Source: Pseudomonadota bacterium (GTDB lineage Bacteria; Desulfobacterota; Anaeroferrophillalia; Anaeroferrophillales; Tharpellaceae). Taken from it: a DNA stretch of 24,803 nucleotides. Position numbers and translations under genes: made by a program. Where the stretch lies: assembly GCA_030641485.1 (NCBI GenBank), contig DAOWHJ010000061.1:1-24803 (forward strand), read 5' to 3'. Every line of letters begins with the position of its first letter. Within the stretch, counting starts at the first letter, position 1. The notes below the pieces were generated by a model. The model worked only from the letters and a program-made list of their open reading frames with translations. It was not told where the DNA came from and ran no database searches. This document shows positions 8,610-15,962 of the stretch, in pieces.

Positions 8610-8701
8610 ATCTGCTGATTCTCTTTGTAACTTAAGCGCCAACCATAACAAAACTGAACATTTACGAAATATCTAATGGTAAGTATCATAAGGAAAAAAC
8701 A

Positions 8702-9007
8702 ATGCTTAAAGGATTTCAGAAAAAATATCTCAGGGGCTTAGCCCATGCTTATAAGCCGGTAGTTCATATCGGTCAAAAAGGACTAAGTGAGAGCTTGTCG
8801 GAGTCTCTTGAAGAGGCTCTTGAAAGTCACGAATTAATTAAGGTTAAATTTGTTGATTTCAAGGAAAAAGAGCAGAAAAAAGAGATGATTAAAAAGCTTG
8901 AAGAGGCGAGCTTTTGTGAAATGGTCGGCATGACCGGACATATCGCAATCCTCTTTCGCCAAAACCGCGACCCTGAAAAACGTAAAATTTCGGTCCCCAA
9001 AAAATAA
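8702..9007 (+). CDS. yhbY: YhbY-family CRM-domain RNA-binding protein
   Basis: A 101-residue protein consisting of one CRM domain, the usual size of YhbY. E. coli YhbY associates with pre-50S ribosomal particles. The N-terminal LKGFQKKYLRGLAHAYKPVV and the GQKGL loop (29-33, the RNA-binding GxxG-type turn) are characteristic, as is LEEALESHELIKVKF. The C-terminus is basic. AAGGA lies before the ATG. It is followed after 33 bases by ettA and then by a YchF-like gene on the same strand, suggesting a translation-related transcription unit. Confidence 0.93.
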   Translation: MLKGFQKKYLRGLAHAYKPVVHIGQKGLSESLSESLEEALESHELIKVKFVDFKEKEQKKEMIKKLEEASFCEMVGMTGHIAILFRQNRDPEKRKISVPKK

Positions 9008-9040
9008 TCATAATGCATAATCTAGGGAAATATTAGAACC

Positions 9041-10723
9041 ATGAGTGAAGAAGTCAACAAGATCATCTATTCGATGATCCGAGTCAGCAAGCGGTATGAC
9101 AACAAGCCCATCTTAAAAGATATCAGCCTCTCCTATTTTTACGGAGCTAAGATCGGGGTTTTAGGCCTTAATGGCTCTGGGAAATCTACCCTGCTGCGAA
9201 TTTTAGCCGGAGTTGAGGAGGAATTCAATGGGGAAACTACCATTGCTCCAGGCCTTACTGTCGGCTTTTTAGAACAGGAGCCTCAGCTTGATAACACCTT
9301 AAGTGTACGCCAAGCTGTTGAACAAGGGGCTCAGGAGACGGTCGATCTCTTAGCTGAATACAACCAAATCAATGAACAATTTGCCGAGCCCATGTCCGAT
9401 GATGAGATGGAAAAACTCATTGCCCGCCAGGCCAATGTCCAGGAAAAACTCGACGCTTGCGATGCTTGGGACCTTGATGCCCGGCTTGACATGGCCATGG
9501 AAGCACTACGCTGCCCTCCGGCTGACACTAAAATCGAAATTCTTTCTGGAGGTGAAAAACGCCGGGTGGCTCTCTGTCGGCTGCTCCTGCAAAAACCCGA
9601 CATCCTCCTACTCGACGAGCCCACCAACCATCTTGATGCTGAAACCGTCGGCTGGCTGGAACAACACTTAAAGCGTTATGAAGGAACTGTAATTGCGGTC
9701 ACCCATGATCGCTACTTTCTCGACAATGTCGCCGGTTGGATCTTAGAACTTGATCGCGGCCACGGCATCCCCTGGAAAGGTAACTACTCTTCATGGCTTG
9801 AGCAGAAGGAAAAACGTCTCGAACAAGAGGAAAAAGTTGAATCTGCTCGCCGTAAAACCCTGCAAAACGAGCTTGAATGGATCAGAATGTCACCCAAAGG
9901 GCGCCACACTAAATCAAAAGCTCGAATAAAAGCCTACGAAGACCTTTTAGGAAGTGAAGGAGAAAAACGCGGCCGCGAACTTGAAATTTATATCCCACCT
10001 GGCCCTCGGCTCGGGAAAATGGTCATTGAAAGCCAAGGGGTGAGCAAATCATTTGGTAATAATCTGCTTTTTGAAAATCTTGACTTTTCTCTGCCACCAG
10101 GCGGGATTGTCGGGGTTATCGGCCCGAATGGGGCCGGGAAAACCACCCTGTTCAGGATGATCACTGAGCAAGAAAAACCAGACAGCGGCACCATCAGCTT
10201 GGGGGAGAGTGTCAAACTTGCTTATGTTGACCAAAGCCGCGATGTCTTAAACCCCGAAGACACAATCTGGGAAGCGATCTCGGAAAAACAGGAAATGTTA
10301 AATCTCGGCAACCGTGAAGTCAATTCCAGAGCCTATGTCGGACGCTTTAACTTCTCCGGCTCTGAACAACAGAAAAAGGTTGGCCAGATGTCAGGTGGCC
10401 AGCGAAACCGGGTTCATCTCGCCCGGATGCTTAAATCTGGAGCCAATGTCATTCTCCTTGATGAACCGACCAATGACCTTGATGTCAACACCCTTAGAGC
10501 TCTTGAAGAAGCCTTGGAAAACTTTGCCGGATGCGCCGTCATCATCAGCCATGACCGCTGGTTTTTAGATCGGATTGCAACCCACATTTTAGCTTTTGAA
10601 GGAAATAGCCAAACAGTCTGGTTTGATGGCAACTACTCCGAATATGAGTCCGATCGCAAGGCCCGCCTGGGCTCCGCCGCAGACCAACCGCAACGGATTA
10701 AGTACCGTCACCTAACCAGATAA
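9041..10723 (+). CDS. ettA: ABC-F translation factor EttA
   Basis: A 560-residue soluble ABC-F protein with two ATPase domains and no membrane segments. EttA (energy-dependent translational throttle) binds the ribosomal E site and gates elongation according to ATP/ADP ratio. Domain 1 has Walker A GLNGSGKST (42-50), signature LSGGE (168-172) and LLLDEPTNHLD; domain 2 has GPNGAGKT (361-368), MSGGQ (450-454) and LLDEPTNDLD. The N-terminus (YSMIRVSKRYDNKPILKDIS) and the linker ending in RGRELEIYIPPGPRLG are diagnostic of EttA rather than Uup or YheS. Length matches E. coli EttA closely. Confidence 0.96.
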   Translation: MSEEVNKIIYSMIRVSKRYDNKPILKDISLSYFYGAKIGVLGLNGSGKSTLLRILAGVEEEFNGETTIAPGLTVGFLEQEPQLDNTLSVRQAVEQGAQETVDLLAEYNQINEQFAEPMSDDEMEKLIARQANVQEKLDACDAWDLDARLDMAMEALRCPPADTKIEILSGGEKRRVALCRLLLQKPDILLLDEPTNHLDAETVGWLEQHLKRYEGTVIAVTHDRYFLDNVAGWILELDRGHGIPWKGNYSSWLEQKEKRLEQEEKVESARRKTLQNELEWIRMSPKGRHTKSKARIKAYEDLLGSEGEKRGRELEIYIPPGPRLGKMVIESQGVSKSFGNNLLFENLDFSLPPGGIVGVIGPNGAGKTTLFRMITEQEKPDSGTISLGESVKLAYVDQSRDVLNPEDTIWEAISEKQEMLNLGNREVNSRAYVGRFNFSGSEQQKKVGQMSGGQRNRVHLARMLKSGANVILLDEPTNDLDVNTLRALEEALENFAGCAVIISHDRWFLDRIATHILAFEGNSQTVWFDGNYSEYESDRKARLGSAADQPQRIKYRHLTR

Positions 10724-10746
10724 CAACAGACATAACGGAGAATACA

Positions 10747-11454
10747 TTGAAGATTGGTTTCATTGGCGTAGAGCTTGAGGAAGGCAAGGTTAAATTTAAC
10801 GATAAAAACCTCAGTGCTTTAGTGAAAAAAGATAAGCCGAAAAAGATCACACCCTATTTTGCAGAATTCATTCAAGACAACTCGGATCTGCATGAGGAGC
10901 TCGCACAAGTTGACGCAATCATTATTCCCCAGGATAACATCCTAGACTTGCTCATCATCGACATTGAAAAGCTTGAAATTCGACTGGCACGAGCTGAAAG
11001 TGACCCGGAAAAAGAGCTTCTCCAGAACGCGTTACTTAAACTGGAAGATGAGATTCCGCTTTGTGATGCAGACTACAATCATGAAGAAGAGGCCATACTC
11101 TTAAGCGCCGCCCCTTTTAGTCTCAAACCCGTGATCCAAATTGAAGGTAGCGAAAATAGCGAAGAGTTGATCAAAAAAGTTCTCGAGAAAGCGGGCTATA
11201 TGTTCTTTTACACTACCGGCCCCTCAGAATCACACGCCTGGCTGGTTAAAAAAGAGTCTGACATCATTAGTTGTGCAGCCAAGATCCATAGTGATTTAGC
11301 TCGAGGATTCATCAAAGGAGATGTGGTCAGCTTCAATGATTACTTGGATTGCCACAATTTTAATGAGTGTAAAAGCAAGGGTGTCGCCAAGGTCGTTGAT
11401 CGCGATTACATTATTCAGCCTAATGATATTATTGAGATCCGTTTCAATGTTTAA
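10747..11454 (+). CDS. YchF-like TGS-domain protein lacking the GTPase P-loop
   Basis: A 235-residue protein; YchF/OLA1 ATPases are about 363. The C-terminal 85 residues (about 150-235) are a clear YchF-type TGS (DUF933) domain: GYMFFYTTGPSESHAWLVKK, then AAKIHSDLARGFIKGDVVSF and the terminal NDIIEIRFNV. Residues about 66-133 follow the YchF helical arm (LLIIDIEKLEIRLARAES...) and the strand SLKPVIQIEGSEN, which aligns with YchF KPVLYVANV. The first 65 residues keep a hydrophobic MKIGFIGVEL strand but have no GxxxxGKS/T P-loop, so nucleotide binding in the usual way is unlikely. The TTG start has GGAG six bases upstream. It lies 23 bases after ettA. Function unknown; a ribosome-linked role is inferred from context and family. 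Confidence 0.8.
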   Translation: MKIGFIGVELEEGKVKFNDKNLSALVKKDKPKKITPYFAEFIQDNSDLHEELAQVDAIIIPQDNILDLLIIDIEKLEIRLARAESDPEKELLQNALLKLEDEIPLCDADYNHEEEAILLSAAPFSLKPVIQIEGSENSEELIKKVLEKAGYMFFYTTGPSESHAWLVKKESDIISCAAKIHSDLARGFIKGDVVSFNDYLDCHNFNECKSKGVAKVVDRDYIIQPNDIIEIRFNV

Positions 11455-11508
11455 TTCTACCAAGTTCACCATGACACAAAAGAGTCGTCAAATAAAAATT
11501 GTTTTTAC

Positions 11509-11538
11509 TTGAAAAAAACCCTTGCGCTATTATTATAA
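11509..11538 (+). promoter_or_regulatory. Candidate promoter of the cold-shock gene
   Basis: TTGAAA (11509-11514) is followed after 18 bases by TTATAA (11533-11538) in an A+T-rich tract. The resulting leader before the ATG at 11640 would be about 95 bases, consistent with the long structured leaders of cold-shock genes. Pattern match only; the exact -10 is ambiguous because TATTAT and TATAAA overlap it. Confidence 0.4.
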
Positions 11539-11639
11539 ATAAGGTAGTATGTGCGCATTCGAAGTCAGCTGATGTCAAATATGTCGCTGACAATTAACAA
11601 CGCCATGTAAATTATGGCAACACTATGCAAGAGGATGTT

Positions 11640-11849
11640 ATGTCAGAGTTAGTCGAAGGAACAGTAAAGTGGTTCAATGATGAGAAGGGTTTTGGATTTA
11701 TTGAACAGGAAGGCGCAAGTGATGTTTTCGTTCATTTCAGCGCTATCAACGGCAGTGGCCGTAAAACTCTCCACGAAGGCCAGAAGGTCTCCATGGAAGT
11801 AACTCAAGGTCAGAAAGGCCCTCAGGCCGAGAATGTCACTGCCCTTTAA
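11640..11849 (+). CDS. Cold-shock protein (CspA family)
   Basis: A 69-residue single cold-shock domain, the standard size. It binds single-stranded nucleic acid through RNP1 (KGFGFI) and RNP2 (VFVHF), both intact, after the usual EGTVKWFNDEKGFGFI opening. I place the start at the second ATG (11640) because AAGAGGA sits just upstream and the protein then begins MSELVEGTVKW like its relatives; an in-frame ATG at 11625 would add five residues. It is probably transcribed alone from the promoter near 11509-11538 and ends at the hairpin 11868-11911. Whether it is cold-induced cannot be told. Confidence 0.97.
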   Translation: MSELVEGTVKWFNDEKGFGFIEQEGASDVFVHFSAINGSGRKTLHEGQKVSMEVTQGQKGPQAENVTAL

Positions 11850-11867
11850 GTTTTAAGTATTGCCATC

Positions 11868-11911
11868 AAACAGACGGCACGATCGCATACGCGATCGTGC
11901 CGTCTGTTTTT
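11868..11911 (+). terminator. Strong intrinsic terminator of the cold-shock gene
   Basis: A perfect 19-base-pair stem (11868-11886 with 11891-11909) closes a four-base ATAC loop and runs into a TTTTT tract. It begins 19 bases after the cold-shock stop codon. The left side carries only a short A run, so it acts mainly in the plus direction, although it may also stop transcripts from the convergent importer operon. Confidence 0.92.
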
Positions 11912-12027
11912 ATATACATATCTAGCAAAAACCTTCCCTCAGCACCCCATCAACCAAACATAGAGACACTCCCCATACACCGATTTCAAATCAACTCAAT
12001 TGCAAAAATAGACTTAGCCCCCCCCTA

Positions 12028-13074
12028 TCACATATACTCAAACCGGTTACGATAACGAATGATCTGCCAGATGAAAAATGGTCCACCTAAAAGCGAGGTC
12101 AAAACCCCAACTTTCAGATCGACAGGGATATAGAGACGCACAAACAGATCAGCATAAACCAAGAAAACAGCCCCTAAAAGACCCGCCAGAGGAACCAAGC
12201 GACGATTATCCGGCCCGATGACTGCCCGAACCATGTGGGGCGCAACCAAACCGACAAAGCCGATAACCCCAGCCACGGCAATTGCACCACCTGTCATTAT
12301 TGATGCTGCCAGGAGCAGAACATTTCGAACCCGACCAACATCAACCCCGAGATTTGTAGCCCCCTCCTCACCCAACATCAGAACATTTAATTCACGGACA
12401 AAACTAAAAATCAGAATCAGGGCCGTCACGGCTGTAACCGCGACGATTTGCACATGAAACCAGAGACGGTTATTGAGATCACCCATCAACCAGGTCACTA
12501 TAACCCGGCCGACATCGAATTCCTTAGTACTTAAAGTGATAACAAAAGAGGTTATAGCTCCTAAAATAAGATTTAAGGCAATACCTGCCAAAAGCAAGGT
12601 AGCGATCGATGTCCGCCCGGCACTAGTGGCAATCAGGTAGACTGTAATCAAGGTCATAAGGGCCCCAAGTATCGCCATGATCGGCAAAGCTTGCGGGAAA
12701 ACCGCGGCAAGCCCCAAATAGAGCGCTAAAACGGCCCCTAAAGCAGCCCCGGAACTAATCCCGATAACTCCGGGACTGGCCATTGGGTTTTTAAATATCG
12801 CCTGCATAACTGCCCCGGCAACAGCCAATGAAAAACCCACCAGAGCGGCGGTCAGGACCCGAGGCAAGCGGCCGTCCCATACAATTGCAATCTCCACCAA
12901 TGAGGGCTTAACTTCAAACAAAACCCCACACTGCGCCAACAAAACCTCAGCAACCCGACCACCAGTCAGAGCCCAGGAACCATTAGTCAACGAGATCACC
13001 ATCCCGCCAACCAAAAGCGATAATAAGAGCAGGGTTAAACTGACAACACTCCAGGGGTTTTGCTTAATACTCAT
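12028..13074 (-). CDS. FecCD/BtuC-family ABC transporter permease
   Basis: A 348-residue polytopic inner-membrane permease, the transmembrane subunit of an importer for iron-siderophore, haem or cobalamin. Family hallmarks are AGAVMQAIFKNPMASPGVIG followed by SSGAALGAVLAL (about 85-115), and VIGFVGLVAPHMVRAVIGPD with RRLVPLAG near 260-290, which includes the cytoplasmic coupling segment that contacts the ATPase. About ten hydrophobic segments are present. It overlaps the binding-protein gene by 11 bases, so the two are translationally coupled. Substrate cannot be set from sequence. Confidence 0.93.
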   Translation of the reverse strand: MSIKQNPWSVVSLTLLLLSLLVGGMVISLTNGSWALTGGRVAEVLLAQCGVLFEVKPSLVEIAIVWDGRLPRVLTAALVGFSLAVAGAVMQAIFKNPMASPGVIGISSGAALGAVLALYLGLAAVFPQALPIMAILGALMTLITVYLIATSAGRTSIATLLLAGIALNLILGAITSFVITLSTKEFDVGRVIVTWLMGDLNNRLWFHVQIVAVTAVTALILIFSFVRELNVLMLGEEGATNLGVDVGRVRNVLLLAASIMTGGAIAVAGVIGFVGLVAPHMVRAVIGPDNRRLVPLAGLLGAVFLVYADLFVRLYIPVDLKVGVLTSLLGGPFFIWQIIRYRNRFEYM

Positions 13075-14098
13075 CTGGGTAAATTATCCCGGCCAGAAGA
13101 TTTGCACTCATGAGAATAAATTGGGAATTAGTCCGTAAATAGAGACCGGGTATTGACATCAATTTACCATTTTTGATTGCTCGACAGTGACAAAGCAGAG
13201 GGTCATTTTTCAAATTCTCCGCAAGCTTACTCTCTAAAGGAACAATAATAATATCTGGATCCCATTTAAGCAGGGTTTCATGATCAATCTGTCTCCATGA
13301 GTTGATACCCTGCTCAGCCCCAACATTGACAGCGCCGACCAATTCACAAAGCGAAGTAAAATTTGATGTCAACCCCGGAATGTAGCCCCCCATATCGTAG
13401 TAAACGAGACGTAACGGTCTTTCAAGCCTTGGCAAAGCTGACTGTAAAAAAGCCTGTTTCTCGGCAATAATCTGCAACAGGGCATCAGCGTTAGCGCTCT
13501 CACCCAAAAGTTCACCAAGAAGTTTAATCTCCCCTATAACTGACAGCAATGAATCGGGAGCCCCCAAATCAAGAGTTCTGATCCCAGACTGTCTTAATCT
13601 CTGCTTAAAAATAGCATCCGAGAAAACAACCGTCAGAACCAGATCGGGCTCAGACGCAATGATAAGTTCACTCTCCTTTGAACTAAAAATTCTTCCGGTG
13701 GCTGCCAACTCGGCCGCCAGCATCGAAAACCTAGGATCAGCCGCAACCTTATTAAACATCAGCAAACGTTCACGAGGACAAATGGCCCATAAAATCTCAC
13801 TGACCCCAACCGCATGTGGAATTATTTTCTGCGGGGCCTGGTTAAGCTTGAAGATTTTGTGCTCAATTTTAGAACTGTCGCTATGGTAATTAATCACCCG
13901 ACGCTGATAACTGATCTCACGCGGCCATACCCCACCAGGCCGACTTTCACCCCTTACATAAGATAATTCTTTTAACAACTGATCCATCGGCAAAGGGGTC
14001 GCCGGCATAACCCAAGGGTTATCCGCAGCCCAACTAAGCCCTGAAACAAACAACACAACCAGCCCACAAATACTAATCAATAGAATTTTTGACTTCAT
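13064..14098 (-). CDS. ABC importer periplasmic binding protein (BtuF/FepB type)
   Basis: A 344-residue protein with a signal peptide (residues about 1-25, ending GLSWA|AD) and no lipobox cysteine, so it is likely a soluble periplasmic protein. The remainder fits the two-lobe helical-backbone fold of the periplasmic-binding-protein class III family: APQKIIPHAVGVSEILWAI in the N lobe, SEPDLVLTV, then LVYYDMGGYIPGLTSNFTSLCELVGAVNV and WDPDIIIVPLES in the C lobe. Position in the operon supports a metal-chelate or corrinoid ligand. A 60-residue insertion-like stretch after the signal peptide precedes the core. It overlaps the ATPase gene by four bases (ATGA) and the permease gene by 11. Confidence 0.88.
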   Translation of the reverse strand: MKSKILLISICGLVVLFVSGLSWAADNPWVMPATPLPMDQLLKELSYVRGESRPGGVWPREISYQRRVINYHSDSSKIEHKIFKLNQAPQKIIPHAVGVSEILWAICPRERLLMFNKVAADPRFSMLAAELAATGRIFSSKESELIIASEPDLVLTVVFSDAIFKQRLRQSGIRTLDLGAPDSLLSVIGEIKLLGELLGESANADALLQIIAEKQAFLQSALPRLERPLRLVYYDMGGYIPGLTSNFTSLCELVGAVNVGAEQGINSWRQIDHETLLKWDPDIIIVPLESKLAENLKNDPLLCHCRAIKNGKLMSIPGLYLRTNSQFILMSANLLAGIIYPDEY

Positions 14099-14868
14099 AC
14101 ACTCCCTCCCGACACAAATAAACTGTCAAATTCAAGGACATCATTTATTTGAGCAAAAGTGACTCGAAAAACATCCTCAAGAGCAGCCCGGGTAAAAGCA
14201 TTAGCGGTGGGACCAAAGTAATAAATTTCACCCTCTTTAAGAATTGTTATCGTATCACAGAAACGGCGGGCCTGGTTTAAATCATGCACTGATGTAAGGA
14301 TGGTTTTGCCCTGCTTTTTAAGCTCAACTAAAAGCTCCATAATCGCCAAAGAATTTCCAACATCCAAACTCGCAGTCGGTTCATCCAGGAGAATCAATTG
14401 GGCTTCGGTCGCCAAGGCGCGGGCAATTAAAACCAATTGCGCCTCACCGCCAGAGAGTTCGGTCACAGAGCGTTCACGCAAAGAGTCGGTATTGGTTGCC
14501 AGCAAGGCCCGCTCAACCACTTGCAAATCATTTTCATTTGTACTCTGAAAACGTTTAAGATGTGGATAACGCCCCATTTTCACAAGTTCATAGACAGTTA
14601 TCGGAAAATTGACTTTGGGATTTTGCGGCACCAGAGAGACCAAAGAGCTCAAGTGCCGCCGCCCCAGGGCTTGACAATCCTGGCCAAAAAGGTCAACTCT
14701 CCCCTTATTCGGCTCGAGAATTCGGCAGATATTCTTTAGCAGGGTGGTTTTGCCAGAACCATTTGGGCCAATCAGACCATGAATAAGACCGGGTTCATAA
14801 CTTGCCGATATATCCTTAAGCACATCGCGACCGCCGAAGGAAAATGAGAGATGTTTGATTTTCAACAT
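14095..14868 (-). CDS. ABC importer ATPase (FecE/BtuD type)
   Basis: A 257-residue ATPase that powers the importer. It shows Walker A GLIGPNGSGKTTLL, the Q-loop SLVPQNPKVNFPITVYELVKMGRYPHL typical of the iron/B12 class, signature LSGGEAQLVLIARAL, Walker B LILLDEPTASLD and the switch His in TSVHDLNQARRFCD. I start at the ATG 14868, giving MLKIKHLSFSFGG as in relatives. The only GGAGG is 18 bases upstream, unusually far, and a TTG at 14919 would add 17 residues overlapping the upstream gene; the start is therefore uncertain by that much. Translationally coupled to the binding protein. Confidence 0.92.
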   Translation of the reverse strand: MLKIKHLSFSFGGRDVLKDISASYEPGLIHGLIGPNGSGKTTLLKNICRILEPNKGRVDLFGQDCQALGRRHLSSLVSLVPQNPKVNFPITVYELVKMGRYPHLKRFQSTNENDLQVVERALLATNTDSLRERSVTELSGGEAQLVLIARALATEAQLILLDEPTASLDVGNSLAIMELLVELKKQGKTILTSVHDLNQARRFCDTITILKEGEIYYFGPTANAFTRAALEDVFRVTFAQINDVLEFDSLFVSGGSV

Positions 14869-14899
14869 GTAATTAAATAATAACAGCCTCCGAGCCCTT

Positions 14900-15691
14900 T
14901 TATTGAGGATTTTTGCCAAGATTACGATAGTAAACGTAAGGCAAGATGAATTTAGCAGATACTACCAGCAGCAGACCGATAAGAACGCCCCCCATAATTG
15001 TCAGTGAGATTAGCTGATCCTTATAGAGTGAGGTCAAAAACAGAGCTGCCCACAAAAAAAACTGCCCCATAATTAGCTGAACATTCTGAGAGAGCGCATA
15101 AATAACCCAAAAATTCTCGGAAAGCTGCGATCGCCGCCCATTTCTGAGTAAAATCTCAATAAGCTTAAACCAGCTCCGTCCTTCCAATATTTGAGCTGAC
15201 CCATCTAAAACATGGTGCAAAAGATAGAGCGCAACCAAAATATAGTTGCGCTCAGTAAAATCATAAAAAAGTCCTATAAATATCGGAGGAAAACAGCAAA
15301 AAAGAGCGATACCTCCTAATGCCTGTCCACAACCAACTCCGATTTGGGCTTTGATAAGCCGGGCAATCTGCGACAACGGTGTAAGAGATGACTCTAAATG
15401 ATCTATAAAACCAGAAGTGTAATTACTACTGATCACCGAGATACTCGGGTAGGCATACTTTACCGCCACCGCCAAGATGGCGGCAACCTGCAATTCACCC
15501 TCTGCCATCGTGAACATAGTATAGAGAACTACACCCTCCATTATATTCTTGCCGATGGTATAAAGAACATTACCAAGCTCACCAAAACGGTAGAGCGGGA
15601 CTTCAATCAAAGCCGTTAGATAAAGCCTGATTTTAACTCTAAGATTCGGCACCCGATAATTTTTTTTTAGTTCTTCAGACTTTCTACTCAT
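14900..15691 (-). CDS. Unrecognised integral membrane protein of the importer operon
   Basis: A 263-residue protein that I do not recognise. It has a charged N-terminus (MSRKSEELKKNYR), then five or six hydrophobic stretches: roughly 37-62, 68-90, 117-143, 149-165, 193-223 and 226-256. Between them lie short polar loops, including a run GRSWFKLIEILLRNGRRSQL that is likely cytoplasmic and amphipathic. Several cysteines (121, 132, 133) sit in or near the third hydrophobic stretch. The ATG at 15691 is preferred over an adjacent TTG; no good ribosome site is visible. The ATPase gene begins 31 bases after its stop, so it is probably co-transcribed with the importer. It could be an accessory membrane subunit, but no function can be assigned. 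Confidence 0.7.
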   Translation of the reverse strand: MSRKSEELKKNYRVPNLRVKIRLYLTALIEVPLYRFGELGNVLYTIGKNIMEGVVLYTMFTMAEGELQVAAILAVAVKYAYPSISVISSNYTSGFIDHLESSLTPLSQIARLIKAQIGVGCGQALGGIALFCCFPPIFIGLFYDFTERNYILVALYLLHHVLDGSAQILEGRSWFKLIEILLRNGRRSQLSENFWVIYALSQNVQLIMGQFFLWAALFLTSLYKDQLISLTIMGGVLIGLLLVVSAKFILPYVYYRNLGKNPQ

Positions 15692-15706
15692 CAAAATATT
15701 TTCAAC

Positions 15707-15742
15707 GAGGCAGAGACCAACCCATAAGCTGACCTCTGCCTC
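15707..15742 (-). terminator. Weak hairpin ahead of the importer operon
   Basis: A nine-pair perfect stem (15707-15715 with 15734-15742, GAGGCAGAG/CTCTGCCTC) closes an 18-base loop. It lies between a possible gene remnant and the membrane-protein start. There is no proper T tract in either direction (the minus-strand flank is GTTGAAAATATTTT), so it may instead be a leader structure or a weak terminator. Confidence 0.3.
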
Positions 15743-15754
15743 TCAAATTGCTCT

Positions 15755-15926
15755 CTATCTAGCATTAATCATCTTCACTAAACGCAAGGTTTCAGCAGCA
15801 GCTTTCTCAGGAAGCAGAGCCGTATTAGAGATACCGGAAATCACCCGAACAATATCGTGGTCAACTTTCTTCTCCTGCCAGACTTTGCCCTTGGGTAGGG
15901 AAGATAGAGAGGACAGGGAAAACATT
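15755..15926 (-). pseudogene. Possible frameshifted remnant of a small gene
   Basis: Two overlapping minus-strand reading frames look like one protein broken by one base. The first runs from an ATG at 15926 and includes PKGKVWQEKKVDHDIVRVI; the second contains SGISNTALLPEKAAAETLRL and VKMINAR up to a TAG at 15755-15757. The switch falls at a run of four A residues (15838-15841, plus strand); removing one base would give a continuous 56-codon frame. No family is recognised. It may be a decayed gene end, a sequencing or assembly error, or chance. The DNA between 15692 and 15962 has no other gene. Confidence 0.3.
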
Positions 15927-15962
15927 TCAATTTAGATGATTTTCTGCCCACGCTAAAAGTTG

